Of a stretch of DNA of 39,828 bases, positions 32,952 to 39,828 are shown piece by piece. Made by a program: the position numbers and the translations under genes. This DNA comes from S015-6 sp964384945 (GTDB lineage Bacteria > Desulfobacterota > DSWW01). Position 1 is the stretch's first letter. Each line of letters opens with the position of its first letter. The stretch is taken from positions 1 to 39,828 of the forward strand of contig CAYLMK010000036.1 in NCBI GenBank assembly GCA_964384945.1. The letters are read 5' to 3'. Below the pieces are notes generated by a model. The model searched no databases and was not told the DNA's origin. It saw only the letters and a list, made by a program, of their open reading frames with translations.

Positions 32952-33948
32952 AACCGCATTCCGGGGCAGGACCGGCCCGCTCTGGGCCGTGGACGGCGTC
33001 GACATCGCCGTCGGCCGGGGCCGGACCGTCTGCCTGGTCGGCGAGTCGGGAAGCGGCAAGACCATGACCGCCCTGTCGATCCTGCGCCTCGTGCCGAGCC
33101 CGGCCGGCCGAATCGCGGAAGGGAGCATCCGCTTCGACGGGCAGGACCTGCTCAAGATTCCGGAAAAGGAGATGCGACGCGTGCGAGGAAACCGCATCTC
33201 CATGGTCTTCCAGGAGCCGATGACCTCGCTCAACCCTCTGTTTACGATCGGCAACCAGGTGGCCGAGGCGATCCGGGTCCACCGGCGTGTCTCCAAGAGG
33301 GAGGCCGAGGAACAGTCGCTGGCCATGCTCCGGCGCGTGGGATTCCCTTCGCCGGAGAGAACGATGAGGGACTACCCCGGCAGACTGAGCGGAGGAATGC
33401 GGCAGAGGGCCGTGATTGCCATGGCGCTCTGCTGCCGGCCCGGGCTTCTGATTGCGGACGAGCCCACGACCGCCCTGGATGTGACGATCCAGGCGCAGAT
33501 CCTCGGACTCATGGGAGATCTGAAGGAACAGATGGGCATGTCCATGCTGTTCATCTCCCACGACCTGGGCATCGTCGCCCAGATCGCCGATGAGGTCGCC
33601 ATCATGTATGCGGGCCGCATCGTGGAGTACGCCCCGGCCGTTCTCCTGTACGAGACACCCCGGCACCCGTACACGGCCGGCCTGCTGCGCTCGCTGCCCG
33701 CGCCGCGGACGGATTTCAGCGGCCGCAGCCCCCTCAAGGCGATTCCGGGCAGGGTGCCCGATCTCTCGCGGCTTCCTCGCGGTTGCCGCTACCAGGACCG
33801 GTGCGAATGGGTCCTGGACACATGCCGACGGGAGGAGCCGCCCCTCCTCTGGTTCGACGCGGCAGAGAACCTTCGACGGGGCTCTGCATGCTGGAGGCAC
33901 ACCGAGCTGTGCGGAACGACGAAATCCTGCTCGAGTCCAGGGGCCTGA
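32908..33948 (+). CDS. DppD-like ATPase of an oligopeptide/nickel ABC transporter
   Basis: A 346-residue single ATPase of the DppD/OppD type. Walker A is GESGSGKT near residue 45, the signature LSGGMRQR, Walker B LLIADEPTTALD, the switch His in LFISHDLG, and the C-terminal oligopeptide domain ends in the CRYQDRC motif. A TTG at 32908 is preferred as start because GGGAGG lies nine bases upstream and the first residues then match the family; an ATG at 32863 has no ribosome-binding site. The frame overlaps the RmlD-like gene by 44 bases. It resembles the first half of the fused ATPase (29703-31799) but is clearly divergent, so it is an old paralogue and not a recent copy. Confidence 0.9.
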   Translation: MQRQEDPLLEIQGLRTAFRGRTGPLWAVDGVDIAVGRGRTVCLVGESGSGKTMTALSILRLVPSPAGRIAEGSIRFDGQDLLKIPEKEMRRVRGNRISMVFQEPMTSLNPLFTIGNQVAEAIRVHRRVSKREAEEQSLAMLRRVGFPSPERTMRDYPGRLSGGMRQRAVIAMALCCRPGLLIADEPTTALDVTIQAQILGLMGDLKEQMGMSMLFISHDLGIVAQIADEVAIMYAGRIVEYAPAVLLYETPRHPYTAGLLRSLPAPRTDFSGRSPLKAIPGRVPDLSRLPRGCRYQDRCEWVLDTCRREEPPLLWFDAAENLRRGSACWRHTELCGTTKSCSSPGA

Positions 33949-34892
33949 AGACGCATTTCCCGGTGACCTCCGGCCTTCTCGGCCGGACCACGGGGGTCCT
34001 GCGCGCCGTCGACGGAATCGACCTGGCGATCCGCAAGGGAGAGACCCTGGGCCTCGTGGGGGAAAGCGGCTGCGGAAAGACCACGCTGGGGCGAACGCTC
34101 CTGCGCCTCGTCGAGCCATCGGCCGGGACGATCCGCTTCGAGGGCCGGGAAATCACGCATCTGCCCAAGGAGCCGATGCGAAGGCTCAGGCGCCACATGC
34201 AGATGATCTTCCAGGACCCTTACTCCTCCCTGAATCCGAGAATGCGCGTGGGCAGACTCATCGAAGAGGGGATGCTCGTGCACGGCCTGGGCGGCCCCAA
34301 AGAGAGAAAGAGACGCGTGGCGGAGCTCCTGGAGGTCGTGGGTTTGAGGCCCGAGGCAGCGGGCAGGTACCCCCACGCCTTCAGCGGAGGCGAACGGCAG
34401 CGCATCGGCATCGCGCGGGCGCTGGCGCTCCTGCCCAAGCTGATCGTGGCCGACGAGCCGGTCTCTTCGCTCGACGTCTCGATACAGGCCCAGATTCTCA
34501 ACCTGCTCATGGACTTGCAGGCATCTTACGGGCTCACCTATCTGTTCATCTCCCATGATCTCCGCGTCGTGGAGCACATGAGCGATCGCGTCTGCGTGAT
34601 GTATAGGGGAAGGATCGTCGAGATCGCGCCCAGCGCTTCGTTGTACGCGAACCCCTTCCATCCGTACACCCATGCCCTGCTTGCGGCCCTGCCGTTGCCG
34701 GATCCGAAACGCAAGCCCCTTGCCGGTTCCTTGCCGGCAGACATCGCCTCACCGCCCACCGCGTTTCTCGGATGCTGCTTCCACCCAAGGTGCCCGCGCC
34801 GCATGGATCTGTGCGTAGACAGGGCCCCTTCTCTGCGGGAGGTACGCCCGGGCCATTTCGTTGCGTGCTGTCTCTACGATGCATCCGCGTGA
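33888..34892 (+). CDS. DppF-like ATPase of an oligopeptide/nickel ABC transporter
   Basis: A 334-residue DppF/OppF-type ATPase that should pair with the DppD-type protein upstream. Walker A is GESGCGKTTL near residue 57, the signature FSGGERQR, Walker B LIVADEPVSSLD, the switch His in LFISHDLR, and the C-terminal CCFHPRC motif. ATG 33888 is taken as start, inside the end of the preceding gene (61-base overlap); a GTG 21 bases downstream with GGAGG 11 bases before it is an alternative. No binding protein or permease follows, so this pair either serves the same permeases as the fused ATPase or another transporter elsewhere. Confidence 0.9.
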   Translation: MLEAHRAVRNDEILLESRGLKTHFPVTSGLLGRTTGVLRAVDGIDLAIRKGETLGLVGESGCGKTTLGRTLLRLVEPSAGTIRFEGREITHLPKEPMRRLRRHMQMIFQDPYSSLNPRMRVGRLIEEGMLVHGLGGPKERKRRVAELLEVVGLRPEAAGRYPHAFSGGERQRIGIARALALLPKLIVADEPVSSLDVSIQAQILNLLMDLQASYGLTYLFISHDLRVVEHMSDRVCVMYRGRIVEIAPSASLYANPFHPYTHALLAALPLPDPKRKPLAGSLPADIASPPTAFLGCCFHPRCPRRMDLCVDRAPSLREVRPGHFVACCLYDASA

Positions 34893-35092
34893 AAGGGGGC
34901 AGGTCCCTCTCCCTGTGGCCATCTCTCCACAAAAGGCCGGGCCCGCGAACAAGCCGGGACCCGATGGCGTTCCAGGCCCGCTCGCCCGCCGGGCCGCCCG
35001 GAGCCTCAGCCGGAGCCGCTTGCGCGGCATCCCGCCTTTTTCTCGGGGCTGCAACACCGCTTCGGAACGGATCTTGCTGATCGCTTCCCGGC

Positions 35093-36502
35093 ATGGAATG
35101 CCAGGACCCGGCCCCCCTCCTCGAGCGCCGAATGCAGACAAGCCGGTTCGTCGTCACGGGCAGCTACCTGCTGCTGGGCGGCCTGGCCTATGGCATCGGA
35201 GCCGTGGACGGACATGCGGCCAAAGTCCTCGGCGCGATCGGGCTCATGCCGGTTGCAAGCCTCTTGTCGCTCCGGCTGATGCGCAGGCTGCCGCGGATTC
35301 AGTCCAGGATCACGGCCGCCAACCTCGTCCTGGACACCCTTCTCACCTCCTGGGTGATTCACTGGACCGGCCGCACCCTGAGCCCCTGCCTCCCCTTCTA
35401 CCTCACCACCGTCATGGCCGCCTCCTTTCGGTTCGGCCCGCGGGGAAGCGCGCTTTTCACCATGCTCGCCGTCGCCTGCTTCTGCACGGTGGGCCTCCTC
35501 GATCCGGACCTTCCCGAAGGGGCCCGCGGCATGGCCCAAATCGCCCTCCGCATCGCCTTTCTCTTCGCCGCCTCAGGCTTCGGGATCCGCGCCATGCACC
35601 AGAAGCTCGATCGCTACCGCAAGGAAAAGACCCTGAACAGAGAGTTGGAACGTGCCAACCGGGAGCTGGCCGCCGCCTATGAGGACCTCCGGGCCGCGCA
35701 GGATCAGCTCCTTCATGCGGAGAAACTCGCCTCCCTTGGAAGCCTCGTGGCCGGGGTGGCTCACGAGATCAACAACCCCATCAGCTTCATTTACGGCAAC
35801 ATCATCCATCTCCAAACATACGTCCAGAGGCTGAAGTCCCTCCTCGCCTTCGACGATCGGATCCCGCTGCCTTCCCCCCTCCGCGAGAGGAGGAACGAGG
35901 TCAAAGGGACGATCGAGTACGACTACCTGCTCGGGGATCTGGACCGGGCCCTGCGGGCATCCCGAAAAGGCGCGGAGAGGATCCAGCGTATTGTCGAATC
36001 TCTGCTCGACTTCTCCCGTGTCCGCAAGGTGACCTTTCAGGATACGGATCTCCGGGAGGCGATCGACAACGCGCTCTGCATCCTGGCAAGCCGGATCCGG
36101 GGGAAGGTCGAGCTGAGACGCGAATATGACGGGGCGGTCATGGTGCGCGGAGACCCGAACCAGCTCACCCAGCTCTTCCTGAATCTTCTCACGAACGGCC
36201 TGGACGCGGTGGACGGAGACGGCACCCTGACGATTCGCATCCTTGACCCGGCAAACCGGGAGCAACAGGACCGGGTCGCCGTAGAGGTGGAGGACGACGG
36301 CCCGGGGATCCCCGAGGAACACAGGCACCGGATCTTCGAGCCCTTCTTCACAACCAAGGAAGTGGGCAAGGGCACCGGGCTCGGCCTCTCGATCGCTTAT
36401 AGCATCGCGAAGCGACACAACGGCGAGCTTTCCTGCCGACCCGCCTCTCGGAGAGGCACCGTCTTCCGCGTCACGCTCTCGGCAACCTGCCGCGGTTCGT
36501 GA
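35093..36502 (+). CDS. Membrane-bound histidine kinase
   Basis: A 469-residue sensor kinase with about six hydrophobic segments at residues 18-165 and no large periplasmic loop, so it may sense within the membrane. A short coiled coil (170-205) leads to the HisKA domain with phospho-acceptor His 224 (VAHEINNPISF) and an HATPase domain (NLLTNGLDAVD, DDGPGIP, FFTTKEVGKGTGLGLS). A response regulator is not adjacent. Neither ATG 35093 nor the in-frame ATG 35132 has a good ribosome-binding site, so the start is uncertain. The 200 bases before it hold nothing I can recognise. Confidence 0.88.
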   Translation: MECQDPAPLLERRMQTSRFVVTGSYLLLGGLAYGIGAVDGHAAKVLGAIGLMPVASLLSLRLMRRLPRIQSRITAANLVLDTLLTSWVIHWTGRTLSPCLPFYLTTVMAASFRFGPRGSALFTMLAVACFCTVGLLDPDLPEGARGMAQIALRIAFLFAASGFGIRAMHQKLDRYRKEKTLNRELERANRELAAAYEDLRAAQDQLLHAEKLASLGSLVAGVAHEINNPISFIYGNIIHLQTYVQRLKSLLAFDDRIPLPSPLRERRNEVKGTIEYDYLLGDLDRALRASRKGAERIQRIVESLLDFSRVRKVTFQDTDLREAIDNALCILASRIRGKVELRREYDGAVMVRGDPNQLTQLFLNLLTNGLDAVDGDGTLTIRILDPANREQQDRVAVEVEDDGPGIPEEHRHRIFEPFFTTKEVGKGTGLGLSIAYSIAKRHNGELSCRPASRRGTVFRVTLSATCRGS

Positions 36503-36575
36503 CTCGCTTCCCTGGAGCCGTCGCCGGCTGTATACTTGTCTTTGTACGCCCTTCGGCCGACGGGAGACGCGAGAC

Positions 36576-37415
36576 TTGAACATCGACCTGCACATCCATA
36601 CAAACGCGTCGGACGGGACGCTCGCGCCGGCACAGGTAGTCCGGGAGGCGGCCCGCGCGGGCCTGCGCGTCATCTCAATCGCGGACCACGACACGATGAG
36701 CGGGGTCGCCGAGGCCCTGGCGGCGCAAGCCGAAAACGACGTCGTCGTCGTGCCCGGCGTGGAGGTAAGCGCCTCGCATGCCCTGGGCGAGCCGCACATT
36801 CTGGGCTACTGGATCGGGCACGACGATCCTGCGTTCCGGGCCTTTCTGGAGAGGCCCCGTTCCACGCGCATCCCCCGGATCATCGAGATGTGCGAGCGCC
36901 TCTGCGGTCTCGGTCTCGAGATCCGCCCCGAGGAGGTCTTCGAGGAGGCGGGCGGCGCAGAGGCCGTGGGGAGGCCGCACCTGGCAAGGGTGTTGCTCCG
37001 CAAGGGATACGTGAAGGACATGGAGGAGGCCTTTCAGAAATTCCTCAGAAAAGGAACCCCCGGCTACGTGGAAAGGTACAAGCACGGAACCTCCGAGACC
37101 CTCTCCACGATCCACCGGTGCGGAGGGGTCTCGGTGATCGCCCACCCGGGCCTGCTCGAGGATCCCAGGCTCATCGACTGCCTCATCGAGGAAGGGGCCA
37201 TGGGAATCGAGGTGCTGTGCCACGTGCACGACCCTCCCGCAGCGGAACGATACTCGGAGATAGCGGACCGCCACGGCCTGCTCAAGACAGGCGGCTCGGA
37301 CTACCATGGGGACATGCTCGAGCAGTCCTTCCGCCTCGGAGACCTGAAGGTTCCCTTCGAGTTCTATGTCAAACTCAAGGAGGCCAGAAGTCGCATTCCC
37401 TGCAGCAAAAAGTAG
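36576..37415 (+). CDS. PHP-domain phosphoesterase (RNase AM/TrpH-like)
   Basis: A 279-residue PHP-family phosphoesterase of the YciV/RnaM type, normal in length. Metal ligands: DLHIHTNASDG (His 6, His 8), ADHDTMSG, GVEVSA, VIAHPG and GGSDYHG. YciV-type enzymes act on 3',5'-bisphosphonucleotides and RNA 5' ends. The start codon is TTG at 36576, backed by GGGAG eight bases upstream and by the first metal motif starting four residues in. The stop at 37413-37415 lies directly before the frame of the RluA-type gene, which is in the -1 frame relative to it, with an AAAAAG run just before the stop. Confidence 0.88.
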   Translation: MNIDLHIHTNASDGTLAPAQVVREAARAGLRVISIADHDTMSGVAEALAAQAENDVVVVPGVEVSASHALGEPHILGYWIGHDDPAFRAFLERPRSTRIPRIIEMCERLCGLGLEIRPEEVFEEAGGAEAVGRPHLARVLLRKGYVKDMEEAFQKFLRKGTPGYVERYKHGTSETLSTIHRCGGVSVIAHPGLLEDPRLIDCLIEEGAMGIEVLCHVHDPPAAERYSEIADRHGLLKTGGSDYHGDMLEQSFRLGDLKVPFEFYVKLKEARSRIPCSKK

Positions 37416-37426
37416 GAGGCGCCTCC

Positions 37427-38128
37427 CTGCGTTCCCTTCGAGAGAGAATCCTTTACGAAGACAGGGACTTGCTGGTCTTCGACAAGCCGGCCGGTCTGCT
37501 TGCGACGCCCATCCAGGGATCCCGGCAAGAGAATGCAAGGGACCTCCTGACCGCCTATCTCAACCGAAAGCGTGAGGAGGCAAGAACCGTCCATCGCATC
37601 GACCGGTACACTTCCGGGGTTCTTCTGTTCGCGAAGACCCGGGCCGCCCAGGCCAAGCTCGTCGAGCAGTTCAAGGCGCACAGCCCCCGTCGGTGCTATT
37701 GGGCGCTGGTGCGCGGTCACATGACGGCCCCGGAAGGCGAACTTCGACACTATCTCCGTCTCATCCCCCGCGGGTTCCGACAGGTGGTGACAAGAAACGC
37801 AGAAGAAGGGGGAACACTGGCAATCTCCCGATACCGTCTCCTGGAACGCATGCCGGGGGTAAGCCTGCTGGAGGTAGAGCTTGTCACCGGACTCAAGAAT
37901 CAGATCCGTGTTCAGCTCCAGGCCTGCGGGCACCCTGTCGTGGGAGACCGTCACTACGCCCCCTCGGAGAAAGAGGAAGCCGCGATAGAGCGTCAGGCCC
38001 TGCACGCGCGCACGCTGGGCTTCCTTCATCCCCGGACAGGCCGTCCGGTGGAGTTCACGGCTCCCCTTCCACCGGATTTCGCCCGATTGGTCGAGAAGTA
38101 TCGCGGCCTGGATCCGTCTCCCCGGTGA
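37427..38128 (+). CDS. RluA-family pseudouridine synthase, no canonical start codon
   Basis: A 233-residue (from 37427) RNA pseudouridine synthase. The catalytic motif is HRIDRYTSG (Asp 59), with the RluA motif 1 (DKPAGLLATP), the LVRGHMT segment and the C-terminal motif NQIRVQLQACGHPVVGD. Family length and content are normal. No ATG, GTG or TTG occurs in frame before the first core strand. The only plausible start is a CTG at 37427, seven bases after a perfect AGGAGG that overlaps the stop of the PHP gene. The alternative is a -1 frameshift from the PHP gene at CAAAAAG. Uridine target unknown (S-type RNA specificity cannot be told from sequence). Confidence 0.85.
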   Translation: MRSLRERILYEDRDLLVFDKPAGLLATPIQGSRQENARDLLTAYLNRKREEARTVHRIDRYTSGVLLFAKTRAAQAKLVEQFKAHSPRRCYWALVRGHMTAPEGELRHYLRLIPRGFRQVVTRNAEEGGTLAISRYRLLERMPGVSLLEVELVTGLKNQIRVQLQACGHPVVGDRHYAPSEKEEAAIERQALHARTLGFLHPRTGRPVEFTAPLPPDFARLVEKYRGLDPSPR

Positions 38129-38516
38129 ACAGACATCCACAACGACAGCCTCTCAGAGGCGAGAAACCTTCTTGATCAGGATTACTGCTCAAAATCTGAA
38201 AATGACCTATTTTTAATGTGTTACACAGACATCAACACGAAGAAAGTGCCCGTCTGGGAGCGTTTGCTTCTGCCTACGATACGAAAAACCGGAAAATTCA
38301 ACCTTTTTTTGTGAACTAGTTCACAGAATCGATCTCAGCTTTCGTGTCATTCTTCGTTCGTCAGTAAGTTCTTTTTCACTCTCCAGGACCCGAAGCCCTT
38401 CCACTGACGAAACAGATTAACGATGACGAAAGAGGGGTGACCAGCGGACATGGCGATCTTCGGATGACACGTCTATTTCCTTAGAATCCCAGAGCGTCAC
38501 AAGAAGGAAAAAGAAC
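38129..38516 (+). other. AT-richer 388-base intergenic region
   Basis: No gene is apparent. The region is clearly richer in A and T than the rest of the window. It holds a perfect 14-base palindrome (38311-38324), a GTGTTACAC element (38218-38226), and short poly-T stretches. A hairpin GCCTC/GAGGC (38148-38160) after the RluA-type gene has no T run, so it is not called a terminator. Confidence 0.7.
38311..38324. promoter_or_regulatory. Perfect 14-base palindrome, possible operator
   Basis: GTGAACTAGTTCAC is a perfect inverted repeat about 190 bases before the propeller gene. Hairpin function is less likely because T runs precede it and do not follow it on the plus strand. It looks like the site of a dimeric DNA-binding protein, but which one is unknown. 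Confidence 0.4.
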
Positions 38517-39674
38517 ATGAAAAGAGGAAATCTTCTTACACTTTCGTTGCTTCTGGCAATGTTGGCCTCTACGGCTAGGTTTCCGACTTCGGCGTGGGCA
38601 TTGACTTGGATTCCCACTTCACGACTCGACCGTGGTTATCACGTCTACTGTATGCTGGAGGCTTCGGACGGATACATCTATGCTGGAACGGATTCAGGTC
38701 TTGTCGTGACGGATTCAGGTCCATTCCGTACAAACGACGGGGGTGCCACTTGGACCAGAACGTCTAATCTCAGCGGAGCTGACTATATTTACGCTTTGCT
38801 GGAGGCTTCGGACGGTTATATCTATGTAGGGGCAGACGTAAGTGTATTTCGTTCAAACGACGGGGGTGATACCTGGACCGTCACCTCAAGCCCAAGCGGA
38901 GCATCTTGTCTTCTCGAGGCTTCGGACGGCTATATCTATGCTGGCGGGGGCGGTGTATTTCGTACAGACGATGGCGGAGCCACTTGGTTGAGCACCTCCG
39001 AACTGAGCGGGGCATCGGGAGTCTACTCACTGCTTGAGGCCTCGGACGGCTACATCTATGCTGGGACGGCTCCAAAAGGTGATGTATTCCGCTCGAACGA
39101 CGGGGGTGCCACGTGGATCAATACGTCAGACCTCAGCGGAGCATTGAGAGTCTACTGCCTGCTCGCGGCCTCAGATGGGTACATTTATGCCGGGACGTCC
39201 GCAGAGCAGTGGACCACAAACGGACATGTGTTCCGTTCAAACGACGGAGGTGCCAGCTGGACGAACACCTCCGATCTCAGCGGAGTATCCGAAGTCCACT
39301 CTCTTCTACAGGCCTCGGACGGGCAGATCTATGCTGGGACGATTCTGACAGAATTTTCCGGAATTGGAGGTGTTTTCCGATCAAACGATGGAGGGGTTAC
39401 GTGGTCCAAGACCTCAGGGCTCACCTATGGTCCTTACGTCTTCTCTCTTCTGGAGGCCTCGGACGGATACCTCTATGCAGGAACGGGCAATTATGGATAT
39501 GTATTCAGGGCTAATCCCGCTTCCAATTACTCCGCAGTTGCCAATGCCGAAGCTTCAGTCTATGGGGAAAGGTCCTTAGTGGCCTCGGGCTCAATGAACG
39601 CGCTGGCACTTCTTGCTGTTCCATTAGGAGCGGTTATCGTGCTGAGGCTCTGGCGCAGGAAGAATGGAATGTAG
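38517..39674 (+). CDS. Secreted seven-repeat Asp-box beta-propeller protein
   Basis: A 385-residue exported protein. The signal peptide (about 1-28, ending in SAWA) is followed by seven repeats of LLEASDGYIYAG type, alternating with six Asp boxes (FRSNDGGATW). This is the layout of a seven-bladed propeller whose last blade is closed by the N-terminal LTW strand. The C-terminus has a hydrophobic stretch (about 358-377) followed by RRKN, which resembles a sorting or anchor signal, although no known tag such as PEP-CTERM is recognisable. Repeats begin at 38655, 38799, 38913, 39033, 39162, 39306 and 39450 and are alike at the DNA level. GC is lower than in neighbours, suggesting recent transfer. 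The start is supported by AAGGA. Confidence 0.88.
   Translation: MKRGNLLTLSLLLAMLASTARFPTSAWALTWIPTSRLDRGYHVYCMLEASDGYIYAGTDSGLVVTDSGPFRTNDGGATWTRTSNLSGADYIYALLEASDGYIYVGADVSVFRSNDGGDTWTVTSSPSGASCLLEASDGYIYAGGGGVFRTDDGGATWLSTSELSGASGVYSLLEASDGYIYAGTAPKGDVFRSNDGGATWINTSDLSGALRVYCLLAASDGYIYAGTSAEQWTTNGHVFRSNDGGASWTNTSDLSGVSEVHSLLQASDGQIYAGTILTEFSGIGGVFRSNDGGVTWSKTSGLTYGPYVFSLLEASDGYLYAGTGNYGYVFRANPASNYSAVANAEASVYGERSLVASGSMNALALLAVPLGAVIVLRLWRRKNGM
38655..39482 (+). repeat. Seven in-gene repeats of about 114-144 bases
   Basis: The core GAGGCYTCGGACGG followed by TAYATCTATGC recurs at 38655, 38799, 38913, 39033, 39162, 39306 and 39450. Spacings are 144, 114, 120, 129, 144 and 144 bases. Strong DNA-level identity suggests recent unit duplication or gene conversion. 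Confidence 0.8.
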
Positions 39675-39795
39675 CCCAGTTTTGTCGAAGTAATGGGGCG
39701 GTATCCGTATTGGGTATAGCCCCTCTTCTGTGTGGGTAGGGCATGCCTGCAATACCACACTGCCGCACAAAGTGGGTAAGCGTTCGGTGAACAGC

Positions 39796-39814
39796 ACCCC
39801 CCTGGCCGGGGGGT
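39796..39814. repeat. GC-rich hairpin near the window end
   Basis: ACCCCCC (39796-39802) pairs with GGGGGGT (39808-39814) around a five-base loop, with no T run after it. The flanking 150 bases (39675-39828) hold no recognisable gene; the hairpin could belong to an element that continues beyond the window. Confidence 0.4.
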
Positions 39815-39828
39815 CGAGCAAACGGTAG

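Noticed and set aside
38655..39482. CRISPR-like array suggested by regular repeats
   Set aside because: The repeats are in frame, encode propeller blades, and spacers are not unique-length insertions.
39624..39821. A 65-codon minus-strand frame at the window end
   Set aside because: It starts and ends in non-coding DNA, has no ribosome-binding site that I can support and matches no family I know; it could be part of an element beyond the window.

Overview
The window is GC-rich, almost fully coding DNA from a Gram-negative bacterium, probably an anaerobic Desulfobacterota (Deltaproteobacteria-like) organism. The evidence is the mix of gene families: a sigma-54 response regulator with a PAS histidine kinase, a NuoE/NuoF/HoxU-type flavin and iron-sulfur diaphorase, an ADP-forming acyl-CoA synthetase alpha chain, a PurS-PurL fusion with separate PurQ, a bacterial tyrosine kinase with its PHP phosphatase, and OmpA and lipoproteins. 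The taxonomic call is inference from gene content, not from a marker gene. No rRNA, tRNA, CRISPR array or complete mobile element was found.

Layout. (1) 101-427: a small cupin protein. (2) 431-4786, minus: an exopolysaccharide-type operon behind a good sigma-70 promoter (4885-4913). It runs from a secreted coiled-coil protein, through a secreted carboxypeptidase-regulatory-like protein with a structured leader, to a Wzc-like tyrosine autokinase and a CpsB-type phosphatase. (3) 4974-5888: a Cys-rich protein of unknown function. (4) 5936-9119: an anti-sigma-28 factor (FlgM), a double-OmpA-domain outer-membrane protein and a FlhG/MinD-like ATPase. The ATPase is preceded by a candidate sigma-28 promoter and a weaker sigma-54-like site. 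(5) 9366-13403, minus: a HAD phosphatase (MPGP-like), a histidine kinase and a sigma-54 response regulator. (6) 13564-14109: a DJ-1/PfpI protein. (7) 14235-19338, minus: NuoE, NuoF, a HoxU-like subunit and an acyl-CoA synthetase alpha chain. (8) 19522-24421, plus: a PanE-like reductase, PurL (with PurS region) and PurQ. (9) 24710-34892, plus: an oligopeptide/nickel-type ABC transporter with unusually elaborated permeases, a fused double ATPase, an RmlD-like reductase, and a second pair of DppD and DppF ATPases. (10) 35093-38128: a membrane histidine kinase, a PHP phosphoesterase and an RluA-type pseudouridine synthase with no canonical start codon. (11) 38129-39828: an AT-richer end with a long intergenic region and a secreted seven-repeat Asp-box beta-propeller protein.

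Points most worth a second look are: matched extracytoplasmic insertions in both ABC permeases plus a C-terminally anchored binding protein; a motility-regulation set (FlgM, FlhG, sigma-28 promoter) with no flagellar structural genes; a bifurcation-type diaphorase without a catalytic partner; the start or frameshift puzzle of the RluA-type gene; and a modular low-complexity repeat, built on TTAGCT, a G/C tract, CGTGCCC and GGCGAAAG units, that sits at several gene junctions and forms a fold-back at 31898-31962.
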